From assembly GCA_029379385.1 (NCBI GenBank), contig CM055611.1, positions 2,294,001-2,358,000 on the forward strand: DNA of 64,000 nucleotides, given 5' to 3'. This DNA is from Quillaja saponaria (taxonomy: Eukaryota; Streptophyta; Magnoliopsida; Fabales; Quillajaceae). Below, in pieces: positions 50,325-62,419 of the stretch. The position numbers were made by a program, and so were the translations under genes. The notes under the pieces were generated by a model. That model made no database searches. It was not told the DNA's origin and saw only the letters and a list, made by a program, of their open reading frames with translations. Position 1 is the first letter of the stretch; every line of letters begins with the position of its first letter.

Positions 50325-52119
50325 ATGAATTTAAACACAGCCACAGTAAGTCTCATTCCCTTACTACTTTCCCTTGCCATTCCGTTCTTTCTTTTCATTT
50401 GGAGGTTCAAATTAGTCACTTCCACGGGCAAAACACCACCACCTCTAGCTGCAGGTGCATGGCCACTAACAGGCCACCTTCCGTTGTTAAGCCGAGTAAA
50501 GCTCCCCCACATAACTTTGGGAGCCATGGCCGATAAACACGGACCCCTTTTTACTCTTAAGCTCGGAATAAAGACCACTGTAGTGGTGAGCAATTGGAAG
50601 ATAGCTAAGGAATGCTTCACCATCAATGACCATGCTGTCACCTCACGTCCCCAAACGGTGGCATCTAAAGTAATGGGTTACAATGCCATGTTTGCATTTG
50701 TACCTTATGGACTTTATTGGCGAGATTTGCGCAAAATTGCTACGCTTGAGTTACTCTCCAATCGCAGAATCCAACTATTAAGCCATGTTCGAGTTTCTGA
50801 GATTGGAACATCCATTACTGAGTTGTACAAAAACTGGGACAAGAAGAAGAATGGGTCATCTTCCCATTTTCAAGTAGAGCTCAAGCAATGGTTTGGAGAG
50901 TTAACCCTCAATGTGGTTCTTAGAATGATTTGTGGGAAGCGATGTTTTGGTATGAAAAGTGTAGAGGAAGAGAATGAGGGAAGACGGTGTTTGAGTGCTA
51001 TAAGGGAATTTATGCATTTGATGGGACAATTTGTGCCTTCTGATGCTATTCCTGGTATTGGATGGTTGGACTTGGGTGGGTATAAGAAGGCCATGATGAA
51101 AACTGCAAGAGAGTTAGATTGTCTTTTAAGCAAGTGGTTAGAGGAGCATAGGGGGAAGAGAGCTTCAGGTCATGAGATGGCTAAAGAAGACCGAGATTTC
51201 ATGGATGTGATGCTTTCAGTTCTTGACGATGCAAAACTACTTCATGGATTTGATGCTGACACTATTATCAAAGCCACATCCGTAGTAAGTACATACTAAT
51301 ACTCTACATACACTGCACAGATGATGAATTTGTTGTTGGAGAAGTTGGCTTATGCAATTAATGACTTAAGTGACGATACACCCTCGTTGAACTGAGAAGT
51401 AAATTTGTTAATTTGACACATGACAATTAATAATAAGAATTTTCTAAACTTGTTCTTCTTCTAACAAATTATAAACTTTGCAGACTATGATTTTAGGAGG
51501 CATAGATACCACCACGGTTACCCTTTTATGGTCAATGTCGTTATTGCTTAACAACCTTAATGTTCTAAAGAAGGCACAAGAAGAATTGGATGTTCATGTC
51601 GGAAAAGACAGATTTGTGAAGGAGTCGGATCTTGATAAGTTAGTCTACATCCAAGCCATAACTAAAGAAACACTAAGATTACACCCTGCAGCACCTCTCT
51701 CAGCAACCCGTGAGCTCATTGAGGACTGCACCATAGCTGGGTTTCATATCTCAAAAGGCACTAGACTAATAACAAACATATGGAAAATCCAAACAGACCC
51801 AAGTATTTGGACAGACCCATTGGAGTTCAAGCCAGAGAGGTTCCTCACCACTCACAGAAATGTTGAGCTTAGAGGTAACCATTATGAGTTCATTCCATTT
51901 GGAAGTGGGAGAAGAATGTGTCCAGGAATGTCATTTGCCCTTCAATGGATCCATTTTACTCTTGCTACATTCCTACATTCATTTGAAATCTCAACCCCAA
52001 AAGGTGAGCAGGTTGATATGACTGAGACATTTGGATTGACAAACATGAAAACCACACCACTTCATGTTTTAGTAAAACCTAGATTGCCTTCCAAACTTAG
52101 TAAATCATGTGAATTGTGA
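50325..52119 (+). CDS. Cytochrome P450, CYP82 family, 531 aa, two exons
   Basis: Exons 50325-51284 and 51484-52119; donor GTAAGT, acceptor TTGCAG, phase 0. The protein begins with a hydrophobic ER anchor ([17 protein letters not shown]), then the proline hinge [16 protein letters not shown]. The I-helix oxygen-binding segment, next to the splice site, reads LGGIDTTTV. The K-helix is [11 protein letters not shown] (ExxR), the PERF box is FKPERF, and the heme loop is [13 protein letters not shown] with the Cys ligand. The single intron position and the [10 protein letters not shown] and [10 protein letters not shown] segments are typical of CYP82. The family hydroxylates or epoxidises terpenoids, alkaloids, coumarins and flavones at the ER using cytochrome P450 reductase. 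The substrate cannot be told from sequence. The ATG at 50247 is in frame but sits at the predicted transcription start. The gene looks intact. Confidence 0.93.
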
Positions 52120-52937
52120 TTGTACTGTTGGGATTTCCCTGTAAGCGAGAGATTGCCAAATTCTGTGATGTCAGTAACCAAGTGAATGTGTCAAGCTGTG
52201 GGCCAGTGGGCAAGCCAATGTATAAATTAAATAAAACTAAGAGTGAGACATTCTTGTGTGTATATGAGCTCTCATCTAAATTATATATTTGTTCTGGTAT
52301 ATAAAAATAAAAACAATTATGTTTGTTTAATTATCACATAGTTTGGACCCATTCTACTTTCTTGTACTTTTTTCCTCTTGAATTATTTTAAATCGTTTTA
52401 ATTCTGAAATTACGTGAAAGTTCAAGTTTACACAAGAATTTTCATGACTTACAAGTTAAAAAGACCAATTAAAGATATTAATCGAATTGCAAATATTTAT
52501 TATTAATGTTAATGTTAACATTATAAAGGGTATAAATCCACGAAAGGTGCTAAAAAGTGGGGGAAGAATATGTCCAATATTAACTTATGATTTTATGTGA
52601 TTTAATCTTTTGATTGGTTAACCAATTTTTTATAGTTAATTAATTGAAGTTTATGTTTCTATCATTTGGGATAAGTTATAATTTTAAATACTTTTCCTCT
52701 ATTAGTCTATAATATTTATTTTCAGATTTTTAGCTAATATTATACCAAGATTTTGTTAATCATGTTCTATCCCATGAATATTGATTAAAAACTGTTAATT
52801 ATATGTTTAGTTTTAGGATTACTTACCCTCTACATTCTTGGTTTTCCAAGAGATATAATTACATAATGCAATGAAATAATTGTGAGCCCCAAGAAATGTT
52901 AGATCATTTCGTGTGTGGACGTGGACTCTAGGCCCAA
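52120..52937. other. 3' flank of the P450 gene, no other feature
   Basis: Includes the likely 3' UTR with AATAAA-like sequence near 52303-52312. It is AT-rich up to the start of the tandem array. No gene seen. Confidence 0.4.
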
Positions 52938-53713
52938 GAGTCTAAGATGTGTTGAAAAAGGAAGATGTCATGTGTCATTTCCAAACCAAGAAAATATTTA
53001 AGAGAACCGAAATTCTAGATTTCGAAACAATAATTTAGATATTATTTAAGCTCATGGTATTTGAAAAAGTCGTGTCTTACAAAAGTCTATGATATGTTGA
53101 TATAGGAATATGCCATTAGGTGAACATGTCACTTCCAAACCAAGAATATATTTGAGAGGACCAAAATTATAGATTTCGAAACAATAATTTAGATACTGTT
53201 TAAGCTCATGGTATTTGGAAAAATCGTGTCCTACAAAAGTCTATGATATGTTGACATATGAAGATGCCATTAAGTGAACGTGTCACTTCCAAACCAAGAA
53301 AATATTTGAGGGGATCAAAATTCTAGATTTCGATACAATAATTTAGATATTGTTTAAGCTGATGGTATTTGGAAAAGTTGTGTCCTACAAAAGTCAATGA
53401 TATGTTGACATAGAAAGATGCCAATAAGTGAATGTGTCACTTCCAAACCAAGAAAATATTTGAGAGAACCAAAATTATAAATTTTAAAACAATAATTTAG
53501 ATATTGTTTAAGCTGATCGTATTTGGAAAAGTTGTGTCCTACAAAAGTCAATAATTTAGATATGTTGACATAAGAATATGCCATTAGGTGAACGTGTCAC
53601 TTCCAAACCACGAAAATATTTGAGATGACCAAAATTCTAGATTAACAATAATTTAGATATTTTTTAAGCTCATCGTATTTGGAAAAGTCGTGTCCTACAA
53701 AAGTCTATGATAT
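52938..53713 (-). repeat. 154-bp tandem array derived from copia reverse transcriptase, left block
   Basis: About five units. The spacing of the word AAACCA (53137, 53291, 53445, 53605) gives a period of 154 bp, with one unit longer by about 6. On the minus strand a unit reads FGSLKYFLGLEVTHS, GIFLCQHIIDF: the Ty1/copia RT segment after the YxDD box (family pattern LG.LKYFLGLEV..S..GIFLCQRKY). 154 is not a multiple of three, so successive units are in different frames and a repeat protein is not encoded. The leftmost unit (52938-53090) is the most worn. The block ends at the insertion point of the element at 53714. Confidence 0.85.
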
Positions 53714-56700
53714 TGTCGCACCTCTCACTTAGGTATGACTGGCGGGAGGATTGGATACCCAATCCACCTTAACCCTGACTTTGAAACAAAATAACAAACT
53801 TGACTCATGACCCAACTAAAGAATAAAACTAACTTTTCTAAAATCGAAGTTCACTATAACAATTTATTTCCTCTAATAGTTAACAAGTTAATGAAAATTT
53901 TAGTAGAGATTTCCTGCGATACAAAACATGCCTTAAACAACCAATACATAATCTCATGATTTTACACAACAGTAACATAAAATAACAAGGAGCTTCGCTC
54001 CAACCACATCATAACCAAGACAAATAACTAGACATTTACATATTTCAAAATTAGACACCCCCACACTTCTAATGTGACTGCAAATTTTCATCCTTTAACT
54101 TCAAGTCTGAGATCCTGATATTACCTTGTTGTACTCAATTGGCAAGCCACAAGCTCGGTGACGCCAAGAAATGCATTCCTGTTACTAAAAAAATTTCATA
54201 GAAGAGGGGTGAGTCCTATGGACTCCGTGAGTGAAAAATCGTATCCAAAGGGTACTAGCATCACTCAACACAAACGTATAATATACATATTAACATCATG
54301 TAACATAATTCATATAACATTTCTCATTACACGTACATCTTGTAAGTTCCACAAATTCACAATTCATATTACACACAGGAACACAATTTAAGTCAGCGCA
54401 ACAATATCACGCAAAGTAATCAAAGGGCCAACGAGTAACCCAGTCCCGCACAACATTATCACCCCCTACTGGGCATTTACGCGCCCGCACAACAAATTAA
54501 TCTCCGTACACAATCCATCCCACCGGGGCTGAGCACTCAATTTAGAAAAAAAAAAAAAAAAAAAACATTTATCAGAATCATAATTTCTCATGATTTTAAA
54601 TCAGGATATCCTAGGTGCACCTGGATTTTCAATTTCAGAAATGAAAATCATTTTTCCAGAAAATGTTCACGAGTTGGCACTTATCAAACACAATTAATGC
54701 CAATCAAAGCAACCAATATCAAACAAATATAATTCAGATAAATTACTGAAATGCTTTACTTGCTTACTTTCCATATATCACGCATATTCAAATAAACATA
54801 TAATCACACATACTAATCTAGCCCCTAAAGGCAGCAATTAACCACTCACTTTTGACCAATTCTATTCGTTACTTGCACTTGCGTTCGCGCCTCTTATCAG
54901 GTCCATATTAGGATCCGGAACTGAAATTCATATTCGAAATAATACTTAATTCCTAAATGTTATTGTTATACTCTTTTAATTACTATTATCAAAAACATAT
55001 ACTACCAAATTTCAATACTAGCTTACTACCAAGCTACATGTCATTCAATTTCCAATGTCTAAAATAATTATCTAATTAAATAACATTGACTATTAATGAC
55101 CATTCCGTAGAAACGCTTTAAACGTTAAGAACTTATATAATTTCAATTTATCTTAATCTAGATTCATATATTCCTTATCTTACTAATTACCCATAGTTTA
55201 ACTTACATATGACAATTATTAAGTTAATTAACCTGGTTATCAAACTCTTTAATATTAGTCTAATCTCAATTCAAGCTTTTAATGTTTACACTTGACTTTT
55301 TCCATATTTACCTACTTGCATTTCCACTTGCTCATTTTATACTCTTAATTAAGTGTAAAAGGATTACAACAATTTCAATTAATTAATTCTTTAAAATACT
55401 TTACCTAACAACTGATATATATACCTTATTCTAACTTATATACATAAGTTAATATTCAAATGCATAACTTTTACCAAGTTGTTCACAACTCCACTAATAT
55501 GCTATCCACAAAATTTAACTTATCTTTATTATCCATGACCCAACCAATTCAATTAAACCTTCCTTCAAGATTACAATTAGATTCTAATTATGATTATTTC
55601 TAATTCACCTAATCCTCCTTTAATTAAATTCAATTAGTTCTTAATTGAATTTACTGATCACTGGATACTTAAAAGTGTTTCTACATAACAATAACAATAA
55701 GTAAATTCTTAACTTCACATCACCCTACACGGCCATCCATCACCCTACAATCCAACTTGCTTGATTAATTAACTTACCCTTATCACTTTGAATTAATTAC
55801 AGCCATAACCACCTTCCACGGCACTGATGACCAAACTCACGGTTGAACAGGAAGAAAAATTCACATGGGCAGAAGGAGTCAGCAGCTGCCAGCCAAGACC
55901 CACACGGCAAGGCCACTGCCTTTGCCTACAACCGCCACGCTGCTATGGCCGAGTAATAGCCTTACTCCACACTTCAATCTCTGCTGGTAAACCCAGAGAA
56001 AATAGAACAGCCTTCACCACCGCTATAATCCACCACAATCTTATCTCCAAATTCACCACAACAACCCAAAAATCACCTAGACTTCAAGCTAAGTTAGAGA
56101 TCAATTCTCCTTATCTTGAATCTCCTCTACATCATGTCATAATACCCCCAGCAAGCAGCCAAACCAACCCCTGCCAAAGCCAACTACAGGAACCTATTTA
56201 TCTAGTAATTAAAACACATGAACTAATTTAAGGACGCAAGAATAAAGAGAGAGAAATTTAGTTACCTCCTACAAGTTCAACTGGCCAAGCAAGATGCTAA
56301 AGATCCAGTTAACTAAAAGAGAACAGGGACTCTCGCTCCACAACTAACTAGGGAGAGGAGTAAAGGAAGCCCACGGTTTGAAGGAAGAAAAAGAAAGTGG
56401 AAGTCGCTGGAAGCAGAGAAATGTGGGGAGAATAAGACAAATACATATAATTAAGTCATTGTTTTAATTTGTGGTGCAAAATTACTCCCATTTTCCATAT
56501 ATATATATTCCCTCAAATCAATTAATTTGTTAGCACCTTAATTCTAAAATAAATAAATAAAATATCATAGTCAAAGTTAATAAAACTTACGGTGCCAAAT
56601 AAATTTTGAAATGTACATGTGTATTTATATATATATATATATCTAAGTAACTATCTATCTATTTTATTTTTATTCTTATTTATTATAGTTTTACCTATAA

Positions 56701-56779
56701 ATGAGAATTATACACCAAAATTTTTAAAATAACTTATTAACATATCGATAACAAAATATTAACGTATCAGGTTATCACA
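53714..56779 (-). mobile_element. Probable solo LTR, 3066 bp, inserted in the tandem array
   Basis: The element begins TGTCGCACC and ends GGTTATCACA, and the 5-bp sequence GATAT flanks it on both sides (53709-53713 and 56780-56784). Joining the flanks restores an uninterrupted array unit. Read on the minus strand it runs TGTGATAACC...GGTGCGACA, ends I know from plant Ty3/gypsy LTRs. There is no reverse transcriptase, integrase or gag and no internal pair of repeats, so a solo LTR left by recombination fits best. An open frame at 55827-56231 has no family resemblance. A small non-autonomous element is the alternative. Confidence 0.75.
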
Positions 56780-57999
56780 GATATGTTGACATAGGAAGAT
56801 GCCATTAGGTGAACGTGTCACTTTCAAACCAAGAAAATATTTGAGAGGATCAAAATTCTAGATTTCGAAACAATAATTTAGATATTGTTTAAGCTCATGG
56901 TATTTGGAAAAATTGTGTCCTACAAAAGTCAATGATATGTTGACATAGGAAGATGCCAATAGGTGAATGTGTCACTTCCAAACCAAGAAAATATTTGAGA
57001 GAACCAAAATTATAGATTTTGAAACAATAATTTAGATATTGTTTAAGTTCATCGTATTTGAAAAAGTTGTGTCTTACAAAAGTCAATGATATGTTGACAT
57101 AGGAAGATGCCATTAGGTGAACGTGTCACTTCCAAACCAAGAAAATATTTAAGATGACCAAAATTATAGATTTCGAAACAATAATTTAGATATTTTTTAA
57201 GCTCATCGTATTTGAAAAAGTCGTGTCCTACAAAAGTCTATGATATGTTGACATAGGAAGATGCCATTAGGTGAGCGTGTCACTTCCAAACTAAGAAAAT
57301 ATTTGAGATGACCAAAATTCTAGATTTCGAAACAATAATTTAGATATTGTTTAAGCTCATAATATTTGGAAAAGTTATGTCCTGCAAAAGTCTATGATAT
57401 GTTGACATAGGAAGATACCATTAGGTGAACGTGTCACTTCTAAACCAAAAATATATTTGAGAGGATCAAAATTCTAGATTTCGAAACAATAATTTAGATA
57501 TTGTTTGAGCTCATAGTATTTGGAAAAGTTGTGTCCTACAAAAGTCTATGATAAGTTGACATAGAAAGATGCCATTAGGTGAACATGTCACTTCCAAACC
57601 AATAAAATATTTTAAAGGACCAAAATTCTAGATTTCGAAACAATAATTTAGATATTGTTTAAGCTCATGTTTGGAAAAGTCGTGTCCTACAAAAGTCTAT
57701 GATATGTTGACATATGAAGATGCCATTAGGTGAACGTGTCACTTCCAAACCAATAAAATATTTAAGAGGACCAAAATTCTAGATTTCGAAACAATAATTT
57801 AGATATTGTTTAAGCTCATGATATTTGGAGAAGTCGTGTCCTACAAAAGTCTATGATATGTTGACGTAGGAAGATGCCATTAGGTGAACGTGTCACTTCC
57901 AAACCAAGAAAATATATGAGAGGACTAAAATTCTAGATTTCAAAATAATAATTTAAATATTGTTTAAGCTCATGGTATTTGAAAAGTCGTGTCCTACAA
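56780..57999 (-). repeat. 154-bp tandem array derived from copia reverse transcriptase, right block
   Basis: About eight units continuing the left block. AAACC/AAACT words at 56826, 56980, 57134 and 57288 confirm the 154-bp period. The minus-strand reading of the unit at 57113-56895 contains ELKQYLNYCFKIYNFGSLKY and FLGLEVTHSPIGIFLCQHII, the best-preserved copia RT match. Units differ by scattered substitutions and small indels. The array ends at about 57999, where the sequence changes to unrelated DNA. Confidence 0.85.
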
Positions 58000-59573
58000 T
58001 AATTAAATTAGTCGCACATACAAAAGCAACAGTAATTGAAGTTTCATACACTATAAAATATATATATATATATAGTTTTGAGAGGGACAAAATCCCTCGC
58101 CACTCCCTTTTTAATGAGTTTGGCGAAGGAATGACAAGTAAAAGTTTTTCACTACAAATCTGGTCGCTAGCGAGGGATGAGTTAAAGCCTCGTTTCCCCC
58201 GCCATATTATGGAAAGGAATATAGTTTTCTCACCCTTCCCCTTACTTCACCCTTTCCTTGCTACATGGAGGGTTAATTATTTTTTTCATTTTCTCTCTCA
58301 CCAAATGGAGAGTAACAATTTCAACGTCAATCCCTCACGTTAGTTTCTTCGCAAAATTACTTGCCAAATCGTCAGTAGTCCCATGCCATACTAGGGATTT
58401 TTTATGCATTCCCTCACCTTCACTTCGCCATTCATCAGCTTGCTAAGGTTTTTTTATGCAGTGGCCCTTCCCTTGCTATTCTTTAGCCATATTAGGTTGT
58501 TTTTTCTGATATCCCCCACTAGCCCTGGCAATTCTGAATTTGTTTGCAATGTCATTTTTGTTTTGTTTTACTTTTTAAAACCTTCTAAAACAACATTGAA
58601 ATATATCTAATAAAGCACGTCCCCCTCTCTCCCCCCCTCCCCCCAAGAAAAAACTGCAACGGCATTACAACAATAATTGAAGAAAAAATATAGATGAAAC
58701 ATCAAAATCATACGTAGTTGTAATGAATGTTAACTTCTTTGTAACTTATTAACTTGAAACAATAAGATAGAAATACGTAGTTGATGGTTGATTTCTTTTC
58801 CTATTCATGATGGAGACATTCTTTTCGATTGGAAAGACAATTTGACTCTTTCTTAAAGAATGATTATAAGAAGTATCATTGACATTCAAGTACCACTTAT
58901 CTGGTTGTTAATTTACCAACTTAAATCCTGGAAGAAGTTTTGCATCCTGAAGAAATTGAAACTAATGAAATCTCACCACATGCCACAATTGAAAAAAATG
59001 AATGAAGCCAATTATGCAAACTTAGATAAAGAAAAGAATATTTGCCATGATATTGTGAAAGAGTTGCAAACCAGTAAGAACGTCGAAGAGATTGATAACA
59101 AAACCTGAATCGCAATATAGAGAACTTATTGGTAGAGAAAAATCTCAAGGTGAACCTATTACACTTGAATGCCATGATCTTTTGGTTACGAGATTAGACT
59201 CTATAGATTTTATTGGGATTGAATGCGTAACTAGTAAAGTGGTATATCCATTGTTAAATTTGAGAATTCACTTAACGATTTCGATGCTGAAATTGTGAAG
59301 TTTAAACTTAGGAAGACTTCAAAAAGTTTCAAGTATTGATCAAAATATCTATGCATATAAAGAGGGAGATATTAGTTTATGAGTTTTCTCCAAGTGAAGT
59401 GGCTTTAATGTAGGACAAGAATGTGAGATTAAATGTTTCATTATTTTGTATTTTGATAATTTTGAGACAATTATTTTAATTGGTAGTTTATTATTATTTT
59501 ATATTATTTATATTTTTTTCTTCTAGTCCCATATAGGAAGTAAAAACCCTCCCTTAGTTAAGTATATTCGTAT
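58000..59573. other. Intergenic with worn repeat DNA
   Basis: A (TA)n run at about 58058-58072 is followed by a block with GCGAGGGA/CCCTCGCC/CTTCGCC words (58075-58450), similar in style to 29905-30080 and possibly the same mobile family. 58860-59108 encodes an 82-residue charged reading (HHMPQLKKMNEANYANLDKE) whose frame then breaks. It could be an old gag-like piece, but I do not recognise it. Confidence 0.35.
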
Positions 59574-59622
59574 GGTGTGAGGTGTGAGGTGTGAGGTGTG
59601 AGGTGTGAGGTGTGAGGTGTGA
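59574..59622. repeat. 7-bp minisatellite (GGTGTGA), seven copies
   Basis: Seven perfect head-to-tail copies of GGTGTGA. The flanks are AT-rich without genes. Confidence 0.9.
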
Positions 59623-59819
59623 GGCCCTTTTTAATTTTGGCTTTTGTCTTGGGTTACTAGCCCATCACTCACTCATACGCCTGTGTACATAGATTTTTTT
59701 AAGGTATAATGTATGTTTAATTAAATTATTAATAATACCTTATTTTGATTTTGAAAAAACTAAATAATTAAGTATGAATGTAATAATCAATAAATTAATT
59801 TTAACATATTATTTTATTG

Positions 59820-60920
59820 CATGTATCATCAACTGAAATACTTAAGTCGACGATTGACTCGAAAAGACAATTGCTAAAATTTCTTTAAACGATAGTATTA
59901 ACTGAAATGCAAATCCCTTAGTCAACTGAAACCTGGTACGACTGCACTTTGGAAGTCAATGGATTATGCCATCTAAAAGAATTCAGTGGATCAAGATTAG
60001 TCGGCTAAAGATACAAAATGAAGTGTCTCATTAGTGCTCAGTTAGCTGAAGATTAGTTAGTGTATCTATCAGTTAGCTAATGTTATAACACATCGTTTCA
60101 TTAAAACCAATCAACTGAAGACTACACTTAGTAAGTTGAAGATTTAAATCAATCAGTTGAAGTGAATTCATATGACAACATTTCCACCAACAAAATTAGT
60201 TGTACCTTCCTATTCAGTTGAATCTCTATCAGTTGTACATGCTCAACTGAACATTCAACTGTTTATCGTTTTTGTTAGTTGTTCATTTTCAGATATTCCC
60301 CTTCTTGCCAAATCTCAGAAGCAAACAAATCAAGACTATTAAGAGGATAAGGTATATGCCAGTACTATGTTCAGAACGTACGAAGACCACCAGGCACTAC
60401 TCACTGAGAAGATCAACAAAAGGACGTATGTGGTCGTGTTTTATTCAAGCCTTGTATCATTCCAAGGCAACAGACAGATCATCTCTAAGAATGCCTAGAA
60501 TTTTATCTTTGGCTATATAACGAAGAAATCAAGACAGAGAAATACTATGCACGACCAATGAATTTGAATCATTCTCTACACGCTTCTCTGCAATTTTTGA
60601 AATCATCAAAATTCAATTTTCAAATCCAGAAAACAGAGAAAGACCAACACTTTCATTCATTATCTTCTCTGGCTTCTCAAGCGCAAAGCTCTAAACTTTC
60701 AATTTCTAGTGATAGCTTTGAAATAGATTATTACAGATTATGCGAAATCATATTCTTTCTTTATGTGAATAATCGAGTGAAAAATTAGAGTTCAAGATTA
60801 AGTTTGGAACATTTTTTTGGTATTGAGTTGTGAGGAAGTTGTCTAAGTTTTCGAGTCTTAGCAATTCAGTTAGCAATTCAGTTAGTGTAAATGTTTTGTT
60901 GAGACCTAACATTTACCTTA
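59820..60920. other. Possible LTR-retrotransposon leader remnant rich in CAACTGAA words
   Basis: Between 59830 and 60260 the words CAACTGAA and CAGTTGAA (both orientations) recur about ten times in an otherwise unrelated sequence. 60540-60900 looks like an LTR/leader-type region (TTGTGAGGAAGTTGTCTAAG, with a duplicated AGCAATTCAGTTAG at 60863-60889). No coding domain and no clear ends were found, so the assignment is weak. Confidence 0.3.
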
Positions 60921-62419
60921 ATTTGAAATTTCATGAGAGTTTATATAGGTTAAACAAAAAAAAAAAGAGATCCATAAGTAAGAGAGGTTAAAATATATTT
61001 TTTCTAGTATAATGAACTTCTAATCAGTGTTTTAAAAATCAGATCAAATCGATTAGTTTGAGCGGTTAAATTGTCATTTGAATGACATTTTAGACTGATT
61101 TAAACTATAAAATCGTTTTAGTGATTGACCATATAAAACTGACAATAATAATTAAAATTAAGAAAATGGAACATGAAACCAATTTTAGTAGTTAAACATT
61201 TTTCTTTTTTTTTTTTGCTTGAAATCTAAAAGATTAAAATTAAATTATGTTTTGAACATATTAAATCGTCGTACGAATGTGCATTGAAATTAAATTTAAA
61301 AACTAAATAATAAAATCCCAAACGTAGTATACACGGTTCAAACACACTAGCTAATATTAATATTTTATAAGTATGGTTATATTAAATGAATATAGAACTA
61401 TTATTTTTGTTTTATCAAGTTCTATCATCAAAACATTCAAGGGCGGATTCAAAAAAAATTATTAGTGGGGACAATTAATATATAAAATAGTTAATTAGCA
61501 CAATATATACTATATCATCTGTTTCAGTCACAATCCCTTTTTAAGCATGACAAAATAATTCCTTATCAATAAGAATATTTAGAAAAATTGTCACTTTTTA
61601 TATATAAATAATAATCATGTAGAAAATTTTAAATGAACTTATGATTTGTCGTATTATACTTAATAAAATAAACGAGTCAACTGAAAGCTATTCAAATAAA
61701 GTAAAGCAATGAATAAAAATAATTATAGTCATGATTTGTATCGCTCTTAACTTTTATTATTAGGGAACAAATTAAAAAAAAAAAAAATTACATGTCAAAA
61801 GGTTACGTAGATCTACTTTCTAAAAAATAATAAATTTTTGAATAAAAAATGTAACAATTAACTTATTGACTAAATGCCTTAATAATTCAAAAAATAATAA
61901 TGGTAGTCTACAAAAGAAAAAGAAAATGTCACATTTTAATAAAGTTTGACAACAAATTTAAATTCTCAATAAGACAACTGAATCATTTTGTTCTCATTTT
62001 TATACAAGCTTTGTGAGCACAAAACTGTTTTATTAATTGAATTTTTGGTAGTCTTCAGGTCAAAATTGTTTAAGTTGTGGGCATTTCAGTTATTTTTCAT
62101 ATTTTATTAATCATTTTAATATTTTGAAAAAATATTTAAAATTGAGAAGTGTAATTTACCACAGTACATGTTAGTGATCATGTTAGGTTTAGAGTTAGAC
62201 AATTATTATTATTAACTTAATTTGTTGATTGAAAATATATGGACTGCATTTGATGGGTCCAAATTCTTATACGTTTTGCCTCTAGAAATTGAATGAATTA
62301 GTATTAAGTACTAATTAAGGATATCATACATTAACATACTTACTTTTATTGATTCCAAGCACATTGCAATTATTCAGGTTTTGGAATCCTCAACTTCTCC
62401 CATCACAAATGGCCATATT
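60921..62419. other. Intergenic, 3' side of the BAHD gene
   Basis: AT-rich without supported features. The part just left of 62420 is the 3' flank of the acyltransferase. Confidence 0.4.

Noticed and set aside
51285..51483. Read-through of the P450 intron
   Set aside because: The frame stops within a few codons, while GTAAGT...TTGCAG splicing gives the conserved I-helix.
53354..53584. 76-codon and similar 72-codon (56895-57113) minus-strand frames as a possible repeat-protein gene
   Set aside because: They are stretches of the 154-bp copia-RT array. The period is not a multiple of three and other units carry stops.
55827..56231. 134-codon open frame inside the probable solo LTR
   Set aside because: No match to gag or pol motifs; long LTRs often contain chance frames.
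52938..57999. CRISPR-like regular repeats
   Set aside because: Units are contiguous 154-bp tandem copies without spacers, in a plant nuclear context.
58860..59298. Charged open frames as a gag gene
   Set aside because: No zinc knuckle or gag core seen; the frame breaks after 82 codons, so mentioned only as a possible relic.
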